A stretch of DNA of 11,292 bases from CAZXCK01 sp964639225 (GTDB lineage Bacteria; Chloroflexota; Anaerolineae; Aggregatilineales; Phototrophicaceae). Shown piece after piece: positions 1 to 6,127 of this stretch. Position numbers and translations under genes: made by a program. How positions within the stretch are numbered: the first letter of the stretch is position 1; each line of letters starts with the position of its first letter. The stretch is from positions 1-11,292 of the forward strand of contig CAZXCK010000131.1 in assembly GCA_964639225.1 (NCBI GenBank). Direction: 5' to 3'. The notes under the pieces are model-generated. The model did no database searches, was not told the origin of the DNA, and saw only the letters and a program-made list of their open reading frames with translations.

Positions 1-40
1 GCTGCATTCCAGGGCGATTGCAAAGTCAGAAACTCTAATT

Positions 41-119
41 GCGAGGGCGCTGCCCTCGCGCACCCGCAAGGGGTCCCTGACCCCTTGACCCCGCGCTTTT
101 CGGCGCAAAGCGCCGAAAA
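41..119. repeat. Array of three GC-rich hairpins, intergenic palindromic repeat
   Basis: Three perfect or near-perfect inverted repeats follow one another. Arms 41-48 and 52-59 form an 8-bp stem with a 3-nt loop. Arms 67-73 and 81-87 form a 7-bp stem with a 7-nt loop. Arms 97-106 and 110-119 form a 10-bp stem with a 3-nt AAA loop. None is followed by a clear T tract on either strand, so ordinary intrinsic terminators are a poor fit. The layout resembles dispersed palindromic repeats between genes, but copy number cannot be judged from one window. Confidence 0.6.
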
Positions 120-182
120 AGGCAAAGTTCTAACCACTTTTTAGGTGCTTTAACAAATTAATGCGGATAAACCGATCTCGTA

Positions 183-261
183 GCATGCCTTCGCCAGCGG
201 TTCAAAACCGCTGGCTATAGGGAGCCGACCCACTAAAGGGGTCGTGTCCCCTGTGGCATGC
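183..261. repeat. Nested palindromic element with an outer stem and two inner arms
   Basis: A 7-bp outer stem pairs 183-189 (GCATGCC) with 255-261 (GGCATGC). Inside it lies a perfect 10-bp hairpin (193-202 with 206-215, loop CAA). A second arm follows (226-231 with 239-244), extended at its base by GGGA 220-223 pairing with TCCC 247-250. The DNA or its transcript could fold as a branched structure. The nested, complementary design is seen directly. Whether it is a non-coding RNA or a mobile palindromic repeat is not decided by the sequence. Confidence 0.55.
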
Positions 262-278
262 AACTGGGGCGGCCCTTT

Positions 279-356
279 GTGTCTCTGGCAACTCTTCGAG
301 TTGCAGGCGACACGCTTCCTGTAGCCCGGTGTTTTAACGCCGGGCGGGACCGGTCC
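279..356. repeat. Further stem-loops of the same intergenic repeat block
   Basis: GTGTC 279-283 pairs with GACAC 309-313 around an inner 7-bp hairpin (288-294 with 298-304, TTC loop inside a CTTCG apex). A second hairpin pairs 324-332 with 337-345, containing one G-T pair. It is followed by a perfect 10-bp palindrome at 347-356. All of this lies just 3' of the inositol synthase stop codon on the minus strand, so it may be transcribed as that gene's 3' untranslated region. No T tract marks a standard terminator. The rest of 1-373 shows no gene. Confidence 0.5.
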
Positions 357-373
357 ACCCCTGGTATTAAGCC

Positions 374-1501
374 CTAGCTGTGGCTGGCGGTGCCTTTGGT
401 GCGGTCGTGGCCTTTCCAGATGTAGGCCTCGTCGCGGATGAACGCCTCGACCATGTCGCGGGCGACGTCATCCGGCGGCTGGATGGGCGGCGACTTAAAG
501 AAGTAGCTGCTGGGCGCTTCGATGGCCCCGCGATAACCGCGATCCAGGGCCAGCTTGGCGGTGCGCACCGCGTCGATGATGACACCGGCGCTGTTGGGGC
601 TGTCCACCACTTCCAGCTTGAGTTCGACATTCAGCGGCACATCGCCGAAGGTGCGGCCTTCCAGGCGGATGTAAGCCCATTTGCGATCCTGCAGCCAGGG
701 GACATAGTCGCTGGGGCCGATGTAAACGTTGCCCTCGCCCACGTCGTATGGAAGCTGGCTGGTGACCGAGTTCGTCTTGCTGACCTTCTTGCTCTCCAGG
801 CGGGAGCGGTCCAGCATGTTGTAGAAGTCCATGTTGCCGCCGACGTTGAGCTGGCTGGTGCGTTCCAGGCGCACGCCGCGATCCTTAAACAGGTTCGTCA
901 GCACACGGTGGACGATGGTCGCGCCGACCTGGCTCTTGATGTCGTCGCCGATGACGGGCAGGCCGCGCTCGGCGAAACGCTGCTGCCAGTACGGCTCGCG
1001 GGCGATAAAGACCGGGATGGCATTCACGAAGGCGCAGCCGGCGTTGAGAATCTGCTCGACATACCACTTGGTCGCCTGCTCGCTGCCCACCGGCAGATAG
1101 CTCACGACGACGTCGGTTTTGGTGTCCTTGAGCAGTTCGACGATGTTATCGGTGGAACCGGGCGCTTTGGTGATCTTCTGCGACAGGTACGGCCCCAGGC
1201 CGTCATGCGTCATGCCGCGAGACACGCTGACGTTCATGTGCGGCACTTCGGCGAAGCGCACGGTGTTGTTCTGCCCGGACCAGATAGCCTGGCTGAGGTC
1301 TTTGCCCACTTTTTCGCTGTCGATATCGACCGCCGCTGAGAATTCGATGTCGCGGATGCGATAGCCGCCCAGATTGGCGTGCATGATGCCGGGGATAATG
1401 TCACCGTCTCTGGCGTCCTGGTAGTAATACACGCCCTGGATCAGCGATGAGGCGCAGTTCCCCACACCGATGACGGCAACGCGGATTTTCTTATCGCTCA
1501 C
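374..1501 (-). CDS. ino1: Inositol-3-phosphate synthase (myo-inositol-1-phosphate synthase)
   Basis: This cytosolic NAD-dependent enzyme converts D-glucose-6-phosphate to 1D-myo-inositol-3-phosphate, the entry step to inositol lipids and other inositol compounds. The 375-residue protein matches the short prokaryotic form of about 360-380 residues. Visible marks are the Rossmann glycine motif VIGVGNCASS (residues 10-19), the segment GDDIKSQVGATIVHR (185-199) with the conserved lysine K189 of the active-site region, LNVGGNMDF (218-226), and the C-terminal NSAGVIIDAVR (303-313). The start is GTG at 1499-1501, chosen because AAGGAG lies 9 nt upstream and the frame begins directly with SDKKIRVAVIG. 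It is transcribed divergently from the molybdopterin enzyme gene. Downstream lies only the hairpin-rich repeat block. The family call is firm. Use of the product (phosphatidylinositol, a thiol or an osmolyte) is not shown by the neighbours. Confidence 0.95.
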   Translation of the reverse strand: MSDKKIRVAVIGVGNCASSLIQGVYYYQDARDGDIIPGIMHANLGGYRIRDIEFSAAVDIDSEKVGKDLSQAIWSGQNNTVRFAEVPHMNVSVSRGMTHDGLGPYLSQKITKAPGSTDNIVELLKDTKTDVVVSYLPVGSEQATKWYVEQILNAGCAFVNAIPVFIAREPYWQQRFAERGLPVIGDDIKSQVGATIVHRVLTNLFKDRGVRLERTSQLNVGGNMDFYNMLDRSRLESKKVSKTNSVTSQLPYDVGEGNVYIGPSDYVPWLQDRKWAYIRLEGRTFGDVPLNVELKLEVVDSPNSAGVIIDAVRTAKLALDRGYRGAIEAPSSYFFKSPPIQPPDDVARDMVEAFIRDEAYIWKGHDRTKGTASHS

Positions 1502-1510
1502 TTCGTAATG

Positions 1511-1516
1511 CTCCTT
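1511..1516 (-). promoter_or_regulatory. Ribosome binding site of the inositol synthase gene
   Basis: AAGGAG on the minus strand lies 9 nt before the GTG codon at 1499-1501 and supports that non-ATG start. Confidence 0.7.
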
Positions 1517-1621
1517 AATGTGTTGTTAATCTCATGATGCGGCATATCGTAACGCAGATAATGAGCGAAAAGTAGAGTTGCTTTGTTAAGCCTTGGGCAG
1601 ATGAGAAACCGGCCAGAAGTG

Positions 1622-1651
1622 CTGACCGCGCCGCGCATTGTGTTTTATAAT
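1622..1651 (+). promoter_or_regulatory. Housekeeping-type promoter of the molybdopterin enzyme gene
   Basis: A perfect -10 box TATAAT lies at 1646-1651. A partial -35 match, CTGACC (four of six), sits at 1622-1627 with an 18-bp spacer. Transcription would start near 1658, leaving a leader of about 40 nt before the ATG at 1700. This argues against the longer in-frame start at 1583, whose coding sequence would run through the promoter. Confidence 0.6.
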
Positions 1652-1699
1652 CAGGTCCATCGTCAGTATTGTTTGCCGGATGTGGAGAGAGAAAGCGTT

Positions 1700-2329
1700 A
1701 TGGGCCTGTTAGATGACATCCTCGGACGCCGCACGCAGGAAGAGGAGATGAAGCGCAGCGGTCGCCTGCCGCCGGGGCAGTCGCTGACGACCAAGTTCCC
1801 GGTGCTGACCTACGGGCCGGTGCCCAAATTCGACCCGGCCACCTGGGATCTGCGTTTCTTCGGCGAGATCGAAAACGAGCAGCGTTTCACCTGGGACGAA
1901 TTCCAGAAGCTGCCGACCGTCACCGTCACCTGCGATATTCACTGTGTGACTCGCTGGAGCAAGTTCGACACGACGTGGGAAGGCGTGCCCTTCCGCCATA
2001 TCGCCGAACTGGTGGGCGTCAAAGACAGCGTGCAGCACGTCATCGCTCACTGCGACTACGGCTACACAACCAACGTCCCGCTGGAAGATATGATGCGCGA
2101 CAACGTGCTGCTGGCCTACAAATATGCCGGCGAGATGCTGGAACCCGATCACGGCGCGCCGGTACGGACACTGGTGCCGCATCTGTACTTCTGGAAGAGC
2201 GCCAAGTTCCTGCGCGCGCTGGAGTTCAGTTCGGTGGACAAGCCGGGATTCTGGGAGAAGGCCGGTTATCACAACTACGGCGATCCGTTCAGGGAAGAGC
2301 GTCACAATCCGCTGCGCGGGTATTTCTAG
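1700..2329 (+). CDS. Sulfite-oxidase-like molybdopterin-dependent oxidoreductase, cytosolic type
   Basis: This 209-residue protein has the oxidoreductase molybdopterin-binding fold of sulfite oxidase and MsrP/YedY. The segment CDIHCVTRWSKFDTTWEGVPF (78-98) carries the likely molybdenum-ligand cysteine C82, by analogy with the cysteine of YedY. The stretch HGAPVRTLVPHLYFWKSAKF (151-170) matches the second cofactor-binding part of the fold. The N-terminus (MGLLDDILGRR) has no twin-arginine or Sec signal, so the protein is probably cytosolic. No heme or quinone partner is encoded nearby, and the substrate is unknown; sulfite oxidation should not be assumed. I chose ATG 1700 over the in-frame ATG at 1583 because a purine-rich GGAGAG site lies about 10 nt upstream, a promoter lies at 1622-1651, and the first 39 residues of the longer version do not resemble the family. 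A hairpin terminator follows. Confidence 0.9.
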   Translation: MGLLDDILGRRTQEEEMKRSGRLPPGQSLTTKFPVLTYGPVPKFDPATWDLRFFGEIENEQRFTWDEFQKLPTVTVTCDIHCVTRWSKFDTTWEGVPFRHIAELVGVKDSVQHVIAHCDYGYTTNVPLEDMMRDNVLLAYKYAGEMLEPDHGAPVRTLVPHLYFWKSAKFLRALEFSSVDKPGFWEKAGYHNYGDPFREERHNPLRGYF

Positions 2330-2369
2330 AGCGCGGGGCAAAATCCGCCCACGAACTGCATAGCATCAA

Positions 2370-2409
2370 AGGCGCTCCGGCCAGCAACCTGACCGGAGCG
2401 CCTGTTTTT
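2370..2409 (+). terminator. Intrinsic terminator after the molybdopterin enzyme gene
   Basis: An 11-bp GC-rich stem (2370-2380 with 2393-2403) with a 12-nt loop is followed by TGTTTTT. AAA precedes the stem, so the hairpin may also serve the convergent tal-pgi gene, which ends at 2443, but the T tract is better on the plus strand. Confidence 0.85.
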
Positions 2410-2442
2410 GTATGCGGATGTTGCCGCGAGCTTTGTTCGCCT

Positions 2443-5322
2443 TTACTGACGGCGTTCGTCCACCAGGTCTATGGCGGCCTGCAACCGGTTGATGCCAGCG
2501 ATGACGTCGCCTTTGACGTGCAGGCGCAGCACGCGCCGGTTGTGATTTTGCAGCGCTTCCAGGTCGCCGGCGGCCTGGGCCATGTTCAGCGTGCCGAAGC
2601 TGTACGGCTCGCCGGGGATGGGCAGGTCTTCGTTGAGTTCCGCCGTGATTTGCAGGAACACGCCGTTATTGGCGCCGCCCTTGTGAAGCTGGCCGGTGCT
2701 GTGCAGGTAGCGCGGACCGTAGCCCACCGTCACGGCGCGGCGGGTGACATGACGCAGACGCCGTGCGATGTGTTCCAGCGTGGTGACGACTTCCGGGTGG
2801 GTGGGCACATAAGCCAGAATCGCCAGATAGTCGCTGCTGCGAGTGCCGATGAGCTGCGCGGCGATCAACTCGGTGCGGCTGTCGCTGCGGAAGTTATGCG
2901 CCCGGCACAGTTCGTACAGCGGTTCCAGCGTGCGCTGGCCGATATACAGGTCCAGGTGCTTGCCGGACACCACCGGCTGCAACTGCGGCAGTTCGCCGTT
3001 GTCCTGGTAATGCCTGAGCAGACGCCCGGTGTTCTGCTTGCTTTCGGTGACGTTTGGCTCGTCGAAGGGGTTGATGCCCAGCAGATGCCCGGCGACCGCC
3101 GTCGCGTACTCCCAGCGGAAGAACTCGCCAGCCAGATCATACGAGTCGGAGAGCAGCAGCCGCACACGCGGATGGCCAGCCTCACGCAATGCGCGCACTT
3201 TGCCGTCCATCTGAATGTTCGACAGTTCGTTCTCGACTTTCAGGTAAACCAGCGTGCGGTCGCTGTCGTAGTCGTGCGGGCGCCCAATAGTCGTGCCCGC
3301 CACCGGGATCAGTCCCTTACCCTCTTTGCCGGTGCTCTCGGCGATGAGCTGCTCCACCCAGTCACCGAAGTTGCCCAGCGTGTCGCTGGTAAAAATGCAG
3401 ATTTTGTCGCGGCCCTGCTTGCCCAGTTCGCCCAGTACCGCCCCCAGGATCGCGCCCGGATTGCGGTCTTCCGGCACCGATTCAGCGCAGGCTTTCATCA
3501 TGTTCAGCGCGCGGTCCCACAGGCGGTCGAGGTCCAGGCCCATCAGCGCCGCCGGGACCAGGCCGAAGTAACTCAGCGCGCTGTAGCGCCCGCCGATATC
3601 TGCCGGATTGAGGAACACATCGCGGAAGTTCAGCGACTCGGCCTGTTTTTGCAGCGCGCNNNNNNNNNNGGGGTCGGTAATGGCGATGAACTGCGCGCCG
3701 TTCTGCTCGGTGCGCTCGAAGAAATGCCTGAAGAACATCTGCGTCTCGATGGTCGAGCCGGATTTGCTGGCGACCAGAAACAGCGTGCGTTTGATGTCGA
3801 TGGTCTCGTCGATGTACTGCACCTGGCTGGGATGGGTGTTGTCCAGGACCAGCAGCGCCGGGAAGCCAGCCTGCTGGCCGAAGGCTTTCGACAGGACTTC
3901 GGGTGCCAGGCTGCTGCCGCCCATACCCAGCAGCACCACATGGCGGAAGCCAGCGCCGGCGATGTCGTTCTTCAGCGCCTTGAGGCGATCCAGGTCGATG
4001 GTTTTCTGAACGTCCAGCCAACCCAGCCGGTTTTCGATATCCACGATGACGGCACCGTTATCTTTCCACAGGCTGCCGTCGTGGTTCCACAGCCGGGAGT
4101 TGAAGTAATTCTCTTTGAGCCGCCGGAGCGTCTCCTGGACAGCATCGCCGTAGACACCCAGCGCCAGGTCCTGACGGTCGAGCACGCCGGTCTGCAAAAT
4201 CGAGGCTTTGGCGCTGACCTGCGTCATCAGGTCTTCGAAGGCCTGGGCGAAGGCGTCCACGCCGTCATCCTGCAGGCGCTGGGTAACCTGCCCCATATCG
4301 ACGCCGACCTCGGCCAGCATATCCAGGACGATCTCGACTTCGTTGATCTCGTCCAGCAGCGTCTCGCGGGCGACCGTGCCGTGATCGCTGAAAGCGACCA
4401 GCGTCTCCGGCGGCAGCGTGTTGACGGTATCTTTGCCGATGAGCGTATCGACATACATCGTGTCGGGGTAGGCGGGATTCTTGGTGCTGGTGGAGGCCCA
4501 CAGCGGACGCTGAACAGCGGCGCCGGCCTCGTGCAGTTTGGCGAAACGCTCGCCGTAGAACATCTCGCGGAAGCGTTTGTAAGCCAGCCGGGCGCTGGCG
4601 ATGGCCGCCTTGCCCAGCAGCCGGTTGTTGGCCTGAATGCGCCCGACATCGCCCTGCATTTTGGCGGCGTGGATGTTGTTCTCCAGGATGCGGTCCACCA
4701 TTGTGTCGATGCGGCTGAGGAAAAAGCTGGCGACCGAGGCGACGCGGGTGACGTCCTCACCGGCGGCCAGGCGGCGTTCCAGGCCGCGCATGTAGGCTTC
4801 GGCGACCTGAATGTAATTGTCAACAGCAAAGATCAGCGTGACGTTGACGTTGATCCCGGCGGCGATCGTCTCCTCGATGGCCGGAATACCAGCCTGCGTC
4901 GCCGGAATTTTAATCATGACGTTGGGGCGGTTAACGGCGGCGAACAGACGCTGCGCCTCGGCGATGGTGCCGCTGGTGTCGTGCGCGAGCTGCGGCGAGA
5001 CTTCCAGGCTCACGTAACCATCGCGCCCGCCGGTGCGGTCATAAACCGGGCGGAACAGGTCCGACGCGAGCTGGATGTCCTCAATCGCCAGTTGTTCGTA
5101 AATCTGCTCTGGCGCGAGGTCCATCATGGCTTTGATTTCGCTGTCGTAGTCGTCGGACTGGCCGATGGCTTTCTGGAAGATGGCCGGGTTGGACGTCACG
5201 CCGACCACGCCATGCTCGTTGACGAAGGTCTCGAAGGTGCCATCGTTGAGCAGTAAGCGGCGGATGTTGTCCATCCAGATGCTCTGGCCGTACTGTTGCA
5301 CATCTACCGGGGGATTGGACAT
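2443..5322 (-). CDS. tal-pgi: Bifunctional transaldolase/glucose-6-phosphate isomerase fusion
   Basis: This 959-residue cytosolic protein joins two sugar-phosphate enzymes. The N-terminal transaldolase part (about 1-370) moves dihydroxyacetone units in the pentose phosphate pathway. It shows QSIWMDNIRR (13-22), GVTSNPAIFQKAI (41-53) and NVMIKIPAT (134-142), whose K138 is the Schiff-base lysine. The C-terminal isomerase part (about 385-959) interconverts glucose- and fructose-6-phosphate. It shows GMGGSSLAPEV (466-476), the sugar-phosphate site ASKSGSTIET (518-527), GGRYSALSYFG (577-587), ESTGKEG (662-668) with probable catalytic E662, INPFDEPNV (750-758), and GPRYLHSTGQLHKGG (869-883) with K881 in the position of the catalytic lysine. 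Length suits known fusions. The start is ATG with AAAGGAG 11 nt upstream. A 10-base N run hides residues 552-555 but leaves the frame open. It is a single-gene unit, divergent from the membrane-anchored protein gene. Confidence 0.95.
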   Translation of the reverse strand: MSNPPVDVQQYGQSIWMDNIRRLLLNDGTFETFVNEHGVVGVTSNPAIFQKAIGQSDDYDSEIKAMMDLAPEQIYEQLAIEDIQLASDLFRPVYDRTGGRDGYVSLEVSPQLAHDTSGTIAEAQRLFAAVNRPNVMIKIPATQAGIPAIEETIAAGINVNVTLIFAVDNYIQVAEAYMRGLERRLAAGEDVTRVASVASFFLSRIDTMVDRILENNIHAAKMQGDVGRIQANNRLLGKAAIASARLAYKRFREMFYGERFAKLHEAGAAVQRPLWASTSTKNPAYPDTMYVDTLIGKDTVNTLPPETLVAFSDHGTVARETLLDEINEVEIVLDMLAEVGVDMGQVTQRLQDDGVDAFAQAFEDLMTQVSAKASILQTGVLDRQDLALGVYGDAVQETLRRLKENYFNSRLWNHDGSLWKDNGAVIVDIENRLGWLDVQKTIDLDRLKALKNDIAGAGFRHVVLLGMGGSSLAPEVLSKAFGQQAGFPALLVLDNTHPSQVQYIDETIDIKRTLFLVASKSGSTIETQMFFRHFFERTEQNGAQFIAITDPXXXXALQKQAESLNFRDVFLNPADIGGRYSALSYFGLVPAALMGLDLDRLWDRALNMMKACAESVPEDRNPGAILGAVLGELGKQGRDKICIFTSDTLGNFGDWVEQLIAESTGKEGKGLIPVAGTTIGRPHDYDSDRTLVYLKVENELSNIQMDGKVRALREAGHPRVRLLLSDSYDLAGEFFRWEYATAVAGHLLGINPFDEPNVTESKQNTGRLLRHYQDNGELPQLQPVVSGKHLDLYIGQRTLEPLYELCRAHNFRSDSRTELIAAQLIGTRSSDYLAILAYVPTHPEVVTTLEHIARRLRHVTRRAVTVGYGPRYLHSTGQLHKGGANNGVFLQITAELNEDLPIPGEPYSFGTLNMAQAAGDLEALQNHNRRVLRLHVKGDVIAGINRLQAAIDLVDERRQ
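3660..3669. other. Assembly gap (run of 10 N)
   Basis: Ten undetermined bases fall inside the isomerase domain of tal-pgi, just after Thr-Asp-Pro (residues 549-551). The frame stays open with four unknown residues, but the true number of missing bases is uncertain. Confidence 0.99.
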
Positions 5323-5462
5323 AGCAAAAAAGTCTCCTTTAAGAATACGGGCGCAGCCGAACGTCTCGGGTCAATCTCCAGCGCCCGTCTACAGCCCCTG
5401 TTTGACCAGGATATGTTGAAATCGGCAGGTTGTGTATCGGATTATATACACTTGACAAGTTC

Positions 5463-5471
5463 ATTATAACA
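5463..5471 (-). promoter_or_regulatory. Extended -10 promoter element facing tal-pgi
   Basis: Read on the minus strand this is TGTTATAAT, identical to the element on the opposite strand at 5588-5596. A further TATAAT lies downstream at 5441-5446, so tal-pgi may have two start sites. Leaders would be about 110-135 nt. Confidence 0.5.
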
Positions 5472-5587
5472 GGGGGTGGCACAGTTTGCCCCGGTCATTT
5501 TGAGCGATCAATCCATACAAAAACGCAGAAAGTGGGCGTTTACTTTGCACATAAATCGGTCCACCGCTACCCCGCCCGTTAAGTGCA

Positions 5588-5596
5588 TGTTATAAT
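5588..5596 (+). promoter_or_regulatory. Extended -10 promoter element
   Basis: TGTTATAAT is a perfect TATAAT preceded by the TGn extension. The spacing to the ATG at 5634 allows a leader of about 30 nt containing the AGGAG site at 5621-5625. The -35 region shows no clear match. Confidence 0.6.
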
Positions 5597-5633
5597 CGCG
5601 CCAGGTTCAAAGCCGTAGGCAGGAGAACAAACC

Positions 5634-5984
5634 ATGGCCGACAATGGCTCATCCGATAATGTCAAAAACCCGAAGGAGAGCGTCCAGGAGATCGGGCGCG
5701 AGGCTTACCGCCAGGCGGACACCGCCCGCCGTGAGGCCGTCAAACAGCTTTACGAGGTAGCGGCCACCATCCGCAGCAAGGCCAGCCAGGCCGAAGGCGA
5801 AGCCCGCGACAACGCTAACCGCGTGGCCCGCAACCTGGAACAGACCGCCAACTATCTCAACAGTCGCGCCGTCGATCAGATCGAAGAGACCACCGAGACG
5901 CTGCGCGACAATGTATGGAAGACGACCGCCGTTGTCTTTCTGATTGGTTTCGTCCTGGGGCTGATCCTGGGGCGCAAGGACTGA
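5634..5984 (+). CDS. Small helical protein with C-terminal membrane anchor, DUF883/YqjD-like
   Basis: The 116-residue product is a long charged, amphipathic and probably coiled-coil helix (about 15-95) rich in Ala, Arg, Glu and Gln. It ends in one membrane segment, TAVVFLIGFVLGLILG (about 98-113), and a short positive tail RKD. This layout matches the DUF883 group (YqjD/ElaB in enterobacteria), tail-anchored inner-membrane proteins. YqjD is reported to associate with ribosomes in stationary phase, but similarity here rests on architecture rather than a clear motif, so function is open. The ATG is supported by AGGAG 8 nt upstream and an extended -10 promoter at 5588-5596. A hairpin terminator follows at 6038-6078, so the gene appears to form its own unit. 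An alternative reading is a generic apolipoprotein-like or stress-related helical protein. Confidence 0.85.
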   Translation: MADNGSSDNVKNPKESVQEIGREAYRQADTARREAVKQLYEVAATIRSKASQAEGEARDNANRVARNLEQTANYLNSRAVDQIEETTETLRDNVWKTTAVVFLIGFVLGLILGRKD

Positions 5985-6037
5985 TCGATGCGTCGCCTGG
6001 CCGCGAGATCGCTGCTGGCAGCGAAAATCGTCCGACT

Positions 6038-6078
6038 ACAGGCCGGCTGGCTGTGACCAGCCCGGCCTGTTGTGTTTT
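6038..6078 (+). terminator. Intrinsic terminator after the tail-anchored protein gene
   Basis: A 13-bp stem (6038-6050 with 6057-6070, one bulged C) and a 6-nt loop are followed by TGTGTTTT. The T tract is interrupted by G, so some read-through into the EthD-like gene is plausible. I see no clear promoter between this hairpin and 6128. Confidence 0.65.
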
Positions 6079-6127
6079 CGTGGCAGGCTCATCTCGTTCT
6101 GAAGTGTCCTCACCAACAGGTTATCCG

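Larger units (their letters stand above)
5323..5633. promoter_or_regulatory. Divergent promoter region between tal-pgi and the membrane-anchored protein gene
   Basis: This 311-bp stretch holds no gene. On the minus strand two TATAAT boxes face tal-pgi, at 5441-5446 and 5463-5468. The second has the extended form TGTTATAAT (5463-5471). On the plus strand the same nine bases, TGTTATAAT, lie at 5588-5596, about 38 nt before the ATG at 5634. Convincing -35 boxes are absent, as expected for extended -10 promoters. The tal-pgi ribosome binding site AAAGGAG is at 5334-5340 on the minus strand. A weak inverted repeat pairs 5521-5526 with 5536-5541. Confidence 0.6.

Noticed and set aside
97..119. Intrinsic terminator of the inositol synthase gene
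   Set aside because: The stem is strong, but the flanking T and A runs are part of the stem itself; no free T tract follows on the minus strand, and it lies about 255 bp beyond the stop codon.
183..261. Possible tRNA gene (7-bp closing stem, 79 nt, TTCAAAA loop)
   Set aside because: The T-arm-like hairpin comes first rather than last, there is no arm just before the 3' strand of the closing stem, the other 7-nt loop lacks a T at the position before an anticodon, and no CCA or suitable 3' end follows.
1..356. CRISPR array
   Set aside because: The repeats are inverted hairpins of different sequence, not regularly spaced direct repeats with unique spacers, and no cas genes are present.
380..1339. 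319-codon plus-strand open frame over the inositol synthase gene
   Set aside because: It is antisense to a well-supported enzyme, has no motif, and its composition fits a GC-driven shadow.
1583..1699. N-terminal extension of the molybdopterin enzyme from the ATG at 1583
   Set aside because: This stretch contains a perfect TATAAT promoter box, lacks a good ribosome binding site before 1583, and its translation does not resemble the family.
1975..5256. Very long plus-strand open frame (1093 codons) antisense to tal-pgi
   Set aside because: The opposite strand encodes a clear, full-length Tal-Pgi enzyme. The antisense product has no recognisable domain and has the low-complexity Arg/Gln/Val-rich look of a shadow frame caused by high GC at codon third positions. 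Its start also lies inside the molybdopterin enzyme gene.
5452..5457. Plus-strand TTGACA as a -35 box for the tail-anchored protein gene
   Set aside because: No -10-like hexamer occurs 15-19 bp downstream, and the match lies inside the minus-strand promoter pair.
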